In this document: positions 1 to 7,258 of the stretch, one piece after another | How the letters are laid out: each line of letters begins with the position of its first letter | Position numbering within the stretch: position 1 is the first letter of the stretch | NCBI GenBank assembly: GCA_964361885.1 | Contig: CAYICL010000024.1 | Coordinates: 1-11,759 of the forward strand | Direction of reading: 5' to 3' | Length of the DNA stretch: 11,759 nucleotides | From: CAYICL01 sp964361885 | Lineage (GTDB): Bacteria > Patescibacteriota > Microgenomatia > UBA1400 > CG1-02-47-37 | Notes under the pieces: generated by a model | Told to the model about the DNA's origin: nothing | The model's input: only the letters and a program-made list of their open reading frames with translations | Databases searched by the model: none | Position numbers and translations under genes: made by a program

Positions 1-2398
1 TATCGGTGATAGCTTCGATTTTTTGACGCAGAACATCAATGGTCGAGGATTTGATGGAGGTGGCTATTAACTCACCGGAAACAGAGGCATTGATAACAGT
101 GAGGTTGTCAATGCTGGCAACCGGGCTTAAGATGGCGGTGGTTTTGGAAGAGAGAACTTCATTGACAACAGAGGTGATATAAGCCTGCAGGGATTGTCCT
201 TGCAGGGTGATTTGGTCGGCGATGAGGATTTTGGTTTCAATACTGCCGGCTTTTATATTGGCGGCGATTAGGTTGACAAAGGCGCCGATGCGGGTGATGA
301 TTTGACTGTTGTTTTTTAATGAATAGGCGGGTACGGCAGGAACTTCACCGGGGACAGGAGCTTGGGAAATGATTTGCAGTTCGCCGGTAGAGATTAAATA
401 CACATCCGGGTCGGCATAGGCAGTTGTGACAAAAATCAGAACTGAAGTCTTGCCGCTATCCGGAGACCAGTCTTCTAATGCTTTACCAATAATAAAACCA
501 GGTTGGGTGGCTTTTTGGGCAGTACCGGGAAGAGTAGAGGCAGTCAAGGTATCTCCAATTTTAATTTCCGGAGAATTTGGATCAATTTTTACAGGTACAC
601 GACCGGAAAGGGTTATGGCCACTTGGTGTTCTTCTTTAAATTGCTCGCCGTTAAAACCTCCAAGCAGTACTGCCGGTTTTTCGGATATAACACCGAGAAG
701 CTTATTGGAATACGGAGATGAGGCGCGTTTAACAAAAACACCATTATTCGGATCAAGTTCAACCACTTCTTCAAACGTGAGTGTAGGATCTTTTGTAGGA
801 TATTTTTCCGCCATATCATAGGCGGTCATGGCGGTGGAAATAGAGTAGACAGTCCCTTCGGTATTATTGTCGGAATTGCAGTTGGCATCGGAACCAACGC
901 ACAATCCGCCGCCGGTTACCTGCATTTTAGAATCTGGTCCCGTCGTGCCGATCCCCACATTGCCGGCGTCCTGAATAAAAATGCCTTTGGAGTCATTGTC
1001 ATAAAGCTTCAAACCGTCATTATTGGTAGCGCTAATGGTGTTGTTATCGAGTTTAATATTATCTATCTGGATAACGTCATGAGCTTCGATCTTATTGACA
1101 TTAATATCGCCACTGGCGTTAAAGCCATATTTAGTCGTACCACCAACAGTTAAACCGGCTGAAGCGATCAAGTAGCCGTCAACCGAGTTGGTCAGGTACT
1201 CGCCGTTCTGGGAGAATGTTAAAGTAGCCGAGATAGTGGCATCGCCGGCCAAGCTTAAACTTAAAGCAGTGCTGGAAGGATCCAGATAGTAGGTATCAGA
1301 GTCGCTGTCAATCAGCTTAGGCAGGTAGAGATTAGCGATAATCTTGGTCGGTTGGGAGATAGTCACCGGATAGGCGGAGTCGTCATCTACGGTCAAGACA
1401 TCCTGGCTGGCACCGCCCAAGATTTTAAACTGGCTTTGGGGACCGGCCAGGGTAAGCCTTACAGAAGTAGCTGAGCCGGAAGCACTGGAATCGCCCAGAG
1501 TTAAGTCAATATCTTGTTTTTCGGCCAAGATTAAGGTGCGGCCGGTATCATAAATATTCTGGAGAGTCAGAGATGATGAAGCGGTAGCAATTTTGTTTAA
1601 CGAAATCCAGTCTAAACCGTCATAATACATTAAGTTGCCGGTAGCTTGATCAACATATTGCCGACCGATTTGTTTTTCAGGCTGGCTGGAGGGCAGCAGC
1701 TGAAGAGAGCTGGTATGAACACCGGCTTGGATTAAAGCAGCATTTTTAAGATAAAGATTGCCTTTTTGGTCTAAAAAAGACAAGTCTCCGGTATCAGAAC
1801 CAATAGTGATGCGGCCATTGAGAAAGTTGGCCACATTGGGTAAGGCGACTTGGATATCAGGTGAGATATCCAGCTGTTTGACGGACGGGCTGGCCGGAGC
1901 AGTTGAGCGGTTGAAGTAGAGATAGGCGGTCAGGCCGAGAGATAGGCAAAGACTGACGATAACCGCGTAAGAGACAAACTTGGGTGTCTGACTGGCTATA
2001 AACGGCAAACGAGGGATAACCGGCCTGGTCACTTTGACTGTTTGAGGTTGATGCTGTTTTAAAAACCGGTTGAGTTGGGTTTCCGAATAACCGGATTCGA
2101 GTTGGTTGTTAACAGCCAGTTTAAGCTGGTTGGTTTTGGTCCAACGTTGAATCGTAGCCGGAGAAACGCCCAGCTTTTGAGCGGCTTGGTTAAGGTTTAA
2201 GAGCCTGTCGGCTAAAGCAGGGGCAGGAGATTGACCGGATTTAATCGCTTGAAGTTGATTGAGATGAGTTTGGGAGTAACGGCGCTGGTTGCCTAAGGTC
2301 CGATGAGGGATGATTTTTCCGTTTGTTTCCCAACGGCGCAGGGTTTTAGGATGGACATCTATAGCTTTAGCAGCTTGGTTGATGGTATACCAGGGCAT
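1..2398 (-). CDS. Large surface/tail-fibre-like protein with two N-terminal MerR-type HTH domains and one TM helix (C-terminus off the left edge)
   Basis: The minus frame is open from the ATG at 2398-2396 to the left edge (about 799 codons seen, no stop). Residues ~1-50 form a MerR/excisionase-like helix-turn-helix (YTINQAAKAIDVHPKTLRRW). Residues ~66-112 form a second one (LNQAAQKLGVSPATIQRW). A single hydrophobic segment spans ~140-162, with a basic stretch before it, so the HTH part should be cytoplasmic. A long beta-rich Ser/Thr/Asp/Gly part follows, with the tail-fibre-like motif NVGIGTTGPDSKMQV near ~479-493. A conserved domain at ~519-660 (AYDMAEKYP, KLIGVISEKPAV, SGRVPVKID) resembles the end regions of phage tail-fibre and Peptidase_G2-type proteins. 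The last part looks helical and may be a coiled coil. The start is supported by AGAGG eight bases upstream. Inference: a surface adhesin or fibre anchored by one helix, with an unexplained DNA-binding head. The architecture is clear; the function is not known. Confidence 0.85.
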   Translation of the reverse strand, partial: MPWYTINQAAKAIDVHPKTLRRWETNGKIIPHRTLGNQRRYSQTHLNQLQAIKSGQSPAPALADRLLNLNQAAQKLGVSPATIQRWTKTNQLKLAVNNQLESGYSETQLNRFLKQHQPQTVKVTRPVIPRLPFIASQTPKFVSYAVIVSLCLSLGLTAYLYFNRSTAPASPSVKQLDISPDIQVALPNVANFLNGRITIGSDTGDLSFLDQKGNLYLKNAALIQAGVHTSSLQLLPSSQPEKQIGRQYVDQATGNLMYYDGLDWISLNKIATASSSLTLQNIYDTGRTLILAEKQDIDLTLGDSSASGSATSVRLTLAGPQSQFKILGGASQDVLTVDDDSAYPVTISQPTKIIANLYLPKLIDSDSDTYYLDPSSTALSLSLAGDATISATLTFSQNGEYLTNSVDGYLIASAGLTVGGTTKYGFNASGDINVNKIEAHDVIQIDNIKLDNNTISATNNDGLKLYDNDSKGIFIQDAGNVGIGTTGPDSKMQVTGGGLCVGSDANCNSDNNTEGTVYSISTAMTAYDMAEKYPTKDPTLTFEEVVELDPNNGVFVKRASSPYSNKLLGVISEKPAVLLGGFNGEQFKEEHQVAITLSGRVPVKIDPNSPEIKIGDTLTASTLPGTAQKATQPGFIIGKALEDWSPDSGKTSVLIFVTTAYADPDVYLISTGELQIISQAPVPGEVPAVPAYSLKNNSQIITRIGAFVNLIAANIKAGSIETKILIADQITLQGQSLQAYITSVVNEVLSSKTTAILSPVASIDNLTVINASVSGELIATSIKSSTIDVLRQKIEAITD

Positions 2399-2406
2399 AT
2401 AGTTTA

Positions 2407-2411
2407 CCTCT
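2407..2411 (-). promoter_or_regulatory. Shine-Dalgarno site of the surface-protein gene
   Basis: The minus strand reads AGAGG, then eight bases, then ATG. This is the clearest ribosome-binding site in the window and fixes the start at 2398. Most other genes here have none. Confidence 0.65.
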
Positions 2412-2457
2412 GTTGATGTCCAAGTTTGTTATGCAGATGGACAGTTTTCACAATTTC

Positions 2458-2486
2458 AGTATTGTCTATATTAATAACATTGTCAA
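2458..2486 (-). promoter_or_regulatory. Sigma70-type promoter of the surface-protein gene
   Basis: On the minus strand a perfect -35 TTGACA (2486-2481) is followed after 17 bases by AATACT (2463-2458, 4 of 6 consensus). Transcription would start near 2450, giving a leader of about 50 bases that carries the AGAGG site. The rest of the 2399-2647 spacer is very AT-rich and serves two divergent genes. Confidence 0.5.
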
Positions 2487-2612
2487 GGGTTGAAATCGTG
2501 TTTTTAATTTAAAATATTGATATATTTAGTTGTATTTTGATGGTAAAAATAAAATTTTGGATACGTTAAAATGATGTATTTATATATATTAAGACACGTA
2601 TACAAGTTGAAG

Positions 2613-2641
2613 TTGAGTTTTGTCAACGCAGATGCTAAATT
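2613..2641 (+). promoter_or_regulatory. Possible promoter of mreB
   Basis: TTGAGT (2613-2618) is followed after 17 bases by TAAATT (2636-2641), six bases before the mreB ATG. This would give a leaderless transcript, like the better promoters further right. Both boxes are imperfect and the spacer is AT-rich, so the call is tentative. No Shine-Dalgarno site with usable spacing is seen: AGAAAG directly touches the ATG. Confidence 0.35.
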
Positions 2642-2647
2642 AGAAAG

Positions 2648-3661
2648 ATGAGTTTAATTACGAAGATCGGCATTGATTTAGGGACTGCCAATTCGGTGGT
2701 TTATGTCCAGGGCAAAGGGATTGTTTTACAGGAACCGACCGTGGTGGCAGTCACAGTAGAAGATAATAAAGTTGTAGCAGTAGGTAATGAAGCTAAAGAG
2801 ATGCTGGGTCGGACTCCGGACACAATTATAGCTTCCAGGCCAATGCGGGACGGAGTGATTGCCGATTATGTGGTCACCGAAGCCATGATAAGATATTTTA
2901 TTCAGAAAGCCTGCGGTAAGAGTTTTTTTGCCAGGCCCGAGGTGATGATTTGCGTGCCGGCCGGCTGCACGCAGGTGGAAAAAAGAGCAGTAGAAGAAGC
3001 CACTTATTCGGCCGGAGCCAGGGAAGTATTTGTGATTCATGAGCCGTTTGCGGCGGCTTTAGGCGCCGGGATTCCGGTGGGCGAGGCTTCGGGGAATATG
3101 ATTGTGGATATGGGAGGAGGGTCAGCCGAAGCCGCGGTTATCTCCCTTGGAGGCATGGTAGTGTCCAAGAGTATCCGGGTATCAGGCAATGCTTTAGATG
3201 ATGCGATTACTACAGTCTTGAGGAAGAATCATAGTTTGGTGATTGGAGAACAGACAGCCGAGCAGATTAAACTGACAATTGGCCGGGCCATGGCCGATGA
3301 TTTGATTAAAGAAAAAACAATGCTGGTTAAGGGTAGGGACAGCATTCAGGGTTTGCCGAAAACCGTGGAGATAACTGAGTCGGACGTAGAAGCAGCCATG
3401 AAGCCGAGGTTAATGCAGATAATCGGTATGATTAAAACTGTTTTGGAAGAGGTTCCGCCGGAACTGGCCAGTGACATTATCGATAAAGGGATTGTGATGA
3501 GCGGGGGAACGTCGTTACTGCGAAACTTTGATAAATTGTTGACCAGGGAAGTCAATGTAGCGTGTCATGTGGCCGAAGAACCGATGTTGACGGTAGCTAA
3601 GGGCACTGGGATTGCTTTAGACAATTTGGAACTTTACAAACGGGCAATTAGTCGGCGCTAA
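2648..3661 (+). CDS. mreB: Rod shape-determining protein MreB
   Basis: This is the bacterial actin homologue, an ATP-binding cytoskeletal protein that polymerises at the inner membrane face and guides lateral wall synthesis. At 337 residues it has the family's normal length. Visible signatures are phosphate-1 IGIDLGTANS (7-16), the connecting segment HEPFAAALGAG (131-141), phosphate-2 IVDMGGGSAEAAVISLGG (152-169) and the adenosine motif VMSGGTSLLRNFD (283-295). Two positions differ from the usual forms: GGGSAE instead of GGGTTE, and SGGTSLL instead of TGGGALL. No mreC, mreD or rodA follows. The next gene, 64 bases on, is a glycosyltransferase. The only reasonable start is the ATG at 2648. It is divergent from the large surface protein, so the pair may share a regulatory spacer. 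Identity is very secure; whether it is the cell's only mreB cannot be told from here. Confidence 0.97.
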   Translation: MSLITKIGIDLGTANSVVYVQGKGIVLQEPTVVAVTVEDNKVVAVGNEAKEMLGRTPDTIIASRPMRDGVIADYVVTEAMIRYFIQKACGKSFFARPEVMICVPAGCTQVEKRAVEEATYSAGAREVFVIHEPFAAALGAGIPVGEASGNMIVDMGGGSAEAAVISLGGMVVSKSIRVSGNALDDAITTVLRKNHSLVIGEQTAEQIKLTIGRAMADDLIKEKTMLVKGRDSIQGLPKTVEITESDVEAAMKPRLMQIIGMIKTVLEEVPPELASDIIDKGIVMSGGTSLLRNFDKLLTREVNVACHVAEEPMLTVAKGTGIALDNLELYKRAISRR

Positions 3662-3670
3662 TTTAATGAT

Positions 3671-3706
3671 AGGGATTTAGTATGACGATTGTAGTCTGAA
3701 ATCCCT
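3671..3706 (+). other. Hairpin between mreB and the glycosyltransferase gene
   Basis: AGGGATTT (3671-3678) and AAATCCCT (3699-3706) form a perfect 8-bp stem with a 20-base loop that could fold further through GAC/GTC. It starts 10 bases after the mreB stop. There is no run of T directly after it, so it is not a typical intrinsic terminator. It could end or process the mreB message. Confidence 0.3.
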
Positions 3707-3725
3707 CTCTGTTATTTAAAAGATT

Positions 3726-4871
3726 ATGGTAATCGGCATAGATGCTTCCAGAGCTTTTATTGAAGACCGGACCGGGACTGAGAATTATTCACTGGAGTTG
3801 ATCAGGGCAATATTAAAGCTTAAAAAGAGTCGGAAGCATCGGTTTAAACTCTATGTCAGGGCTAAGGCTAAAGTGGATGTAGAGATTAAGAAAAACCGGC
3901 AAGTGGAGATGGTGGAGATTAAATGGCCGCGGTTATGGACGCAAGGAGGTTTGGCGGTTGAGACTTGGCTGCGGCCGCCGGACGTCTTGTTTGTGCCGGC
4001 CCATACTTTACCGGTTTTGAGAAAGCCGGGCTTAAAAACCGTGGTGACGATTCATGGTTTGGAGTATGAGTTTTTACCAGAATATTACCAGTGGCCGCAA
4101 AAACTGTGGTTGAACAAATCAACCGAATATGCGGTGAGACAGGCAGACAAGCTGATAGCAGTATCCGAATGGACGAAAAAGCAGTTGATAGAGCGGTTAG
4201 GGGCTAAAGCAGAAAAAATCAGAGTGATTTATGAAGGCATCGGTGGTCGGATTATGGTTGCCAAAGACAGGCAGTTTAAACCTGATTATTTGCGTCAGAT
4301 CAGCCATAAGTATGGTTTACCCAAAGACTATATTTTATTTGTGGGTACAATCCAGCCGCGCAAAAACCTAGTTCGCCTGATCGAAGCTTTTTCAAAAGTT
4401 TACAAAGGTCCGTCCTTTGTAAAAAAGGACGGACCTTATTTAGTGATTGCCGGCAAGTTAGGCTGGATGTACCAAGGGATTCTGGCGACCCCGGGGGAAT
4501 TTGGCGCAGCTGACAGAGTTAAGTTTATCGGCAGGGTGGCAGAAGCGGATTTGGCGGCTGTTTACAAGCAAGCCGGGCTGTTTGTTTACCCGAGTTTAAT
4601 GGAAGGGTTTGGTTTGCCGGTTTTGGAAGCCATGGCCATGGGAATTCCGGTTGTCTGTGCCAATGCCGGAGCTTTAACGGAAGTGGCTGGAGAAGCGGCT
4701 TTGCTGATAAATCCGGAAAGAGTTGAAGAGATCACTCAAGCCATGGAACTGGTGCTGAATCATGAGGGTTTAGCGCAAGGGTTAAGAGAAAAAGGGTTTA
4801 AACGGGTGCAACAGTTTTCCTGGGACTTAGCGGCCAGGCAAACATTAGAGACCTTAATTATGGTAAAATAG
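3726..4871 (+). CDS. GT4-family (GT-B fold) glycosyltransferase
   Basis: A retaining glycosyltransferase of family GT4, expected to move a sugar from a nucleotide-sugar to a glycan or lipid-linked acceptor at the cytoplasmic membrane face. The N-terminal acceptor domain begins IGIDASRAFIEDRTGTENYSLEL (3-25). The nucleotide-sugar domain shows FVGTIQPRKNL (205-215), with the Arg212/Lys213 phosphate-binding pair, and the EX7E motif in MEGFGLPVLEAM (Glu293 and Glu301). The 381-residue length is normal. Residues 227-238 (KGPSFVKKDGPY) are encoded by a perfect DNA hairpin and sit where relatives usually have a short variable turn before the LVIAGKLGW strand. No Shine-Dalgarno site is evident. It ends seven bases before the aldehyde dehydrogenase gene, so co-transcription is likely. 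The donor and acceptor cannot be read from the sequence. A mannosyltransferase-like role is possible but unproven. Confidence 0.92.
   Translation: MVIGIDASRAFIEDRTGTENYSLELIRAILKLKKSRKHRFKLYVRAKAKVDVEIKKNRQVEMVEIKWPRLWTQGGLAVETWLRPPDVLFVPAHTLPVLRKPGLKTVVTIHGLEYEFLPEYYQWPQKLWLNKSTEYAVRQADKLIAVSEWTKKQLIERLGAKAEKIRVIYEGIGGRIMVAKDRQFKPDYLRQISHKYGLPKDYILFVGTIQPRKNLVRLIEAFSKVYKGPSFVKKDGPYLVIAGKLGWMYQGILATPGEFGAADRVKFIGRVAEADLAAVYKQAGLFVYPSLMEGFGLPVLEAMAMGIPVVCANAGALTEVAGEAALLINPERVEEITQAMELVLNHEGLAQGLREKGFKRVQQFSWDLAARQTLETLIMVK
4405..4437. repeat. In-frame palindromic element inside the GT4 gene
   Basis: A perfect 14-bp inverted repeat (4405-4418 with 4424-4437) around a 5-base loop lies wholly within coding sequence. 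The core arms are GGTCCGTCC and GGACGGACC. It reads in frame as KGPSFVKKDGPY and breaks no conserved motif. This resembles coding palindromic elements such as those of Rickettsia. No second copy is seen in this window. Confidence 0.7.
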
Positions 4872-4878
4872 GCTAAAT

Positions 4879-6300
4879 ATGGCCAAATTGATCTCGATAA
4901 ATCCGGCGACGGGAGAAGCAGTCGGATCGGTTAGAACAGCGACTAAAGCACATGTGGAAGAGGCAGTTAAAAAAGCCAGAATCGGGTTTAAGAAGTGGCG
5001 GCTGGTGAGTTTAGCCAAAAGAGCCAAGATATTGTTAAAAGTGAGTGAGGCTTTGGAAAAAAACAGCCAGCAGTTGGGGAAGATGATCAGTTTAGAGATG
5101 GGTAAACCTTTAGCTGAAGCGATCAGTGAGGTAAAAGATTGCAGCCGGACGGTAAAGTGGCTGGCGGTTAAAGGCAGCCGGTTTATTGCGGATGAAACAG
5201 TGTTTAAGAGTGATAATGGTAAGGTGGTGAGCGTGATCCGGTATGATCCGGTGGGAGTAGTGGCAGCCATAAAGCCTTGGAATTATCCGGTGGATACAGT
5301 GATGTTAACCTTGGCTCCGGCCTTACTGGCTGGCAACAGTGTGATCTTCAAGCCGTCAGAGTATGTGCCGTTGGTGAGTGAATTTTTAGTCAAATTAATT
5401 TGGCAAGCCGGAGTGCCCAGAGACGGATTACAGCTGTTGCAAGGCAGAGGCCAAGTCGGAGCCATGCTGGTAGACAGTCCGGTGGACATGGTTAGTTTTA
5501 CCGGCAGTTCTGAAGTCGGTCAGGAGATTGCCACCAAGTGCAGCTCAAGGTTTGTCAGATTAGTGTTGGAGTTAGGCGGCAGTTCACCGGCAATTGTTTT
5601 AAAAGACGCGGATCTGGAGTTAGCGGCTAACGGAGTGGTTTGGGGTAGATTCAGCAATAACGGCCAGGTCTGCAGCGCGATTAAGCGGGTATTCGTGGAA
5701 GAATCAGTGGTTGATAAATTTACAAAACTGGTGGTGCAAAAGACTAATCAGTTAAAGGTGGGTAACCCGTTTGATAAAGAGACGGATATCGGGCCGCTGG
5801 TAAGCGAAAAACAGCTGAAAAAACTGGAAACCCAGGTGACCAAAGGAGTGATTCAGGGCGGCAGGATTATTACCGGAGGCAGAAGAATGAGGGATGACGA
5901 GTATATTAAGGGCTATTTTCACGAGCCGACGATTATGATTCATGTTTATCCCAAGATGGAGATTATGCAGCAGGAAACTTTTGGACCGGTGCTGCCGATT
6001 TGCGAGGTTCAGAGTTTACATGAGGCAATTAAACTGGCCAATGCCAGCAAATATGGTTTAACGGCCGCGATCTATACCAGCTCAAAATTGAAAGCCGAGC
6101 AAGCGATGAGGGAGCTCGAAGCAGGAGCGGTGTATGTAAATGATTCGTGCGTGAGCTTTCCGGAAACGCCATGGGGCGGGATTAAAGCCAGCGGGGTGGG
6201 AGTGGAAGCAGGCAAACACGGACTGTGGGAGTATACGGTTAAAAAACATGTGCATGTGAACTATTCAAAGGCAAAAACCAGGGATTATTGGTTTGATTAA
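4879..6300 (+). CDS. NAD(P)-dependent aldehyde dehydrogenase (succinate-semialdehyde/lactaldehyde dehydrogenase-like)
   Basis: This enzyme oxidises an aldehyde to a carboxylic acid with NAD(P)+. At 473 residues it covers the complete fold. Visible signatures are the oxyanion Asn135 in KPWNYP, the cofactor Lys158 in FKPSE, the glycine motif FTGSSEVG (207-214), the general base Glu231 in LELGGSSP, the catalytic Cys265 in NNGQVCSAIKR, the cofactor-binding ETFGP (366-370) and the closing PWGGIKASGVG. The N-terminal INPATGE and the GQVC context are closest to the GabD-like branch, but the substrate cannot be fixed from motifs. It starts seven bases after the glycosyltransferase stop without a Shine-Dalgarno site. 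A TAAAAT at 4864-4869 overlapping that stop could act as a -10 box for a near-leaderless message. Why it sits among envelope genes is unclear; it may serve general carbon metabolism or aldehyde detoxification. Confidence 0.94.
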   Translation: MAKLISINPATGEAVGSVRTATKAHVEEAVKKARIGFKKWRLVSLAKRAKILLKVSEALEKNSQQLGKMISLEMGKPLAEAISEVKDCSRTVKWLAVKGSRFIADETVFKSDNGKVVSVIRYDPVGVVAAIKPWNYPVDTVMLTLAPALLAGNSVIFKPSEYVPLVSEFLVKLIWQAGVPRDGLQLLQGRGQVGAMLVDSPVDMVSFTGSSEVGQEIATKCSSRFVRLVLELGGSSPAIVLKDADLELAANGVVWGRFSNNGQVCSAIKRVFVEESVVDKFTKLVVQKTNQLKVGNPFDKETDIGPLVSEKQLKKLETQVTKGVIQGGRIITGGRRMRDDEYIKGYFHEPTIMIHVYPKMEIMQQETFGPVLPICEVQSLHEAIKLANASKYGLTAAIYTSSKLKAEQAMRELEAGAVYVNDSCVSFPETPWGGIKASGVGVEAGKHGLWEYTVKKHVHVNYSKAKTRDYWFD

Positions 6301-6519
6301 TTGTGAGGTTATAGGATAGAGAAGAGTTAAGAATTAAAGGCTTCGGGTTATTAATGGCTTAAGCAACTGATTTTTTTACTTTCCAGATCATATTTAGAAC
6401 ATAAAAAGTGCGCAATATTAGCTTGATAAGGCTTATTTGGCAGAATGAAAGTAGGCTTATAAGATAAATATATTAGATTAAAAGAAATTAAAAGAAAAAA
6501 GGATGAAAAGGGGCAAAAA

Positions 6520-6531
6520 ATTAGCGCTAAT
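6520..6531. promoter_or_regulatory. Perfect 12-bp palindrome upstream of the wecG promoter
   Basis: ATTAGCGCTAAT is self-complementary and lies 20 bases upstream of the putative extended -10 element, about where a -35 or operator would be. It could bind a dimeric regulator. A single short palindrome in AT-rich DNA may also be chance. Confidence 0.3.
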
Positions 6532-6550
6532 GGCGGTTTTTGATAAAGTT

Positions 6551-6559
6551 TGATACAAT
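6551..6559 (+). promoter_or_regulatory. Extended -10 promoter element of wecG
   Basis: TGATACAAT matches the extended -10 pattern (TGn then TACAAT, 5 of 6). No good -35 is visible. Transcription would start near 6566, giving a leader of about 30 bases. The only purine stretch before the ATG, AGAAAG, touches the start codon directly, as it does at mreB. Confidence 0.4.
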
Positions 6560-6595
6560 TAATTCAGTAATTAATGTAAATAGTAACAGAGAAAG

Positions 6596-7258
6596 ATGTT
6601 AAAAAAGGCCGGATATATCAATGAAGTGTTGGGAGTAAGGGTTAATAGCATTCCAATGGACCAAGTGCTAAAGATTGTGGAAAAATGGCTTGATTCAAGA
6701 GAAAAACATTATATTGTCACCCCAAATGTAGAGATGGTGATGTTGGCCCAAGAGGACCAAGAGTTTAACCAGGTTTTAAACCAGGCGGATCTGGCTATTT
6801 GCGACGGATACGGCTTAAGGTTGGCTGACCGGCGGTTAACCCGTTTGGCAGGAACAGACTTAATGTTAGCCTTGATTGCTAAGGGCTATAAAACCTTATT
6901 GGTAGGCGGTAAACCAGGAGTGGCCCAAGCGGCGGGGCAAAAATTAGGGGTTTTAGGTATGACCGAGCCGGATATACAAACAATCAACCAGGTCAAACCC
7001 GATCTTTTATTTGTGGCTTTGGGGCACGGTAAACAGGAAAAATGGATTGCTAAAAATCTGCCCCGGCTGAATGTCAAAGTGGCGATGGGCGTGGGCGGGG
7101 CTTTGGACCAAGTGGTCAAGCCGTGGCTGCGGCCGCCAAAATGGCTGCAGGCTCTTGGTCTGGGGTGGTGGTGGCGGTTAATCCTGCAGCCGTGGCGAAT
7201 AAAAAGGCAGTGGCAGCTGGTTAGGTTTTTGTGGCTGATGATAAAAAAGAAGCGTTGA
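6596..7258 (+). CDS. wecG: WecG/TagA/CpsF-family glycosyltransferase (GT26)
   Basis: An inverting glycosyltransferase of family GT26. Relatives add N-acetylmannosamine or its uronic acid to polyprenyl-linked intermediates in teichoic acid, enterobacterial common antigen or capsule synthesis at the cytoplasmic membrane face. Signatures are VTPNVEMVMLAQ (41-52), ADLAICDGYGLRLADR (64-79), RLAGTDL (83-89), FVALGHGKQEKWI (139-151) and MGVGGALD (164-171). The C-terminal basic, Trp-rich tail (about 179-220) is the family's membrane-contacting appendage. At 220 residues it is shorter than usual: the stretch between LLVGGKPGVAQAAGQKLG and the INQVKPDLLFVALG strand lacks roughly a dozen residues normally carrying 'YPGL..G'. 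The stop TGA overlaps an ATG of the next gene. A broken copy of the 3' end lies at 9746-9825. The gene symbol is by family only; the sugar donor is unknown. Confidence 0.93.
   Translation: MLKKAGYINEVLGVRVNSIPMDQVLKIVEKWLDSREKHYIVTPNVEMVMLAQEDQEFNQVLNQADLAICDGYGLRLADRRLTRLAGTDLMLALIAKGYKTLLVGGKPGVAQAAGQKLGVLGMTEPDIQTINQVKPDLLFVALGHGKQEKWIAKNLPRLNVKVAMGVGGALDQVVKPWLRPPKWLQALGLGWWWRLILQPWRIKRQWQLVRFLWLMIKKKR

Larger units (their letters stand above)
6301..6595. other. AT-rich intergenic spacer before wecG
   Basis: No coding potential is seen. The spacer contains a T-run at 6370-6377 without a convincing stem before it, two copies of AGGCTTAT (about 6427 and 6452), a purine-rich stretch at 6470-6520, a 12-bp palindrome and an extended -10 element near the right end. 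Confidence 0.5.

Noticed and set aside
426..821. Plus-strand open frame opposite the large surface gene
   Set aside because: It is antisense to a continuous, motif-rich minus frame and its translation has no recognisable family features.
6340..6377. GCTT...AAGC pairing before a T-run after the aldehyde dehydrogenase gene
   Set aside because: The stem is just 4 bp with a 17-base loop, too weak to call an intrinsic terminator.
3966..7137. 14-base match TGGCTGCGGCCGCC in the GT4 gene (3966-3979) and in wecG (7124-7137)
   Set aside because: Both encode W-L-R-P-P in unrelated glycosyltransferase contexts and the flanks differ at once; treated as coincidence, not a mobile repeat.
7231..7257. GTG start for qng1 inside the wecG gene
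   Set aside because: Those codons are wecG sequence that is also found in the duplicated fragment at 9803-9825, and the family's N-terminus aligns from about 7276; the ATGs at 7258 or 7276 are preferred.
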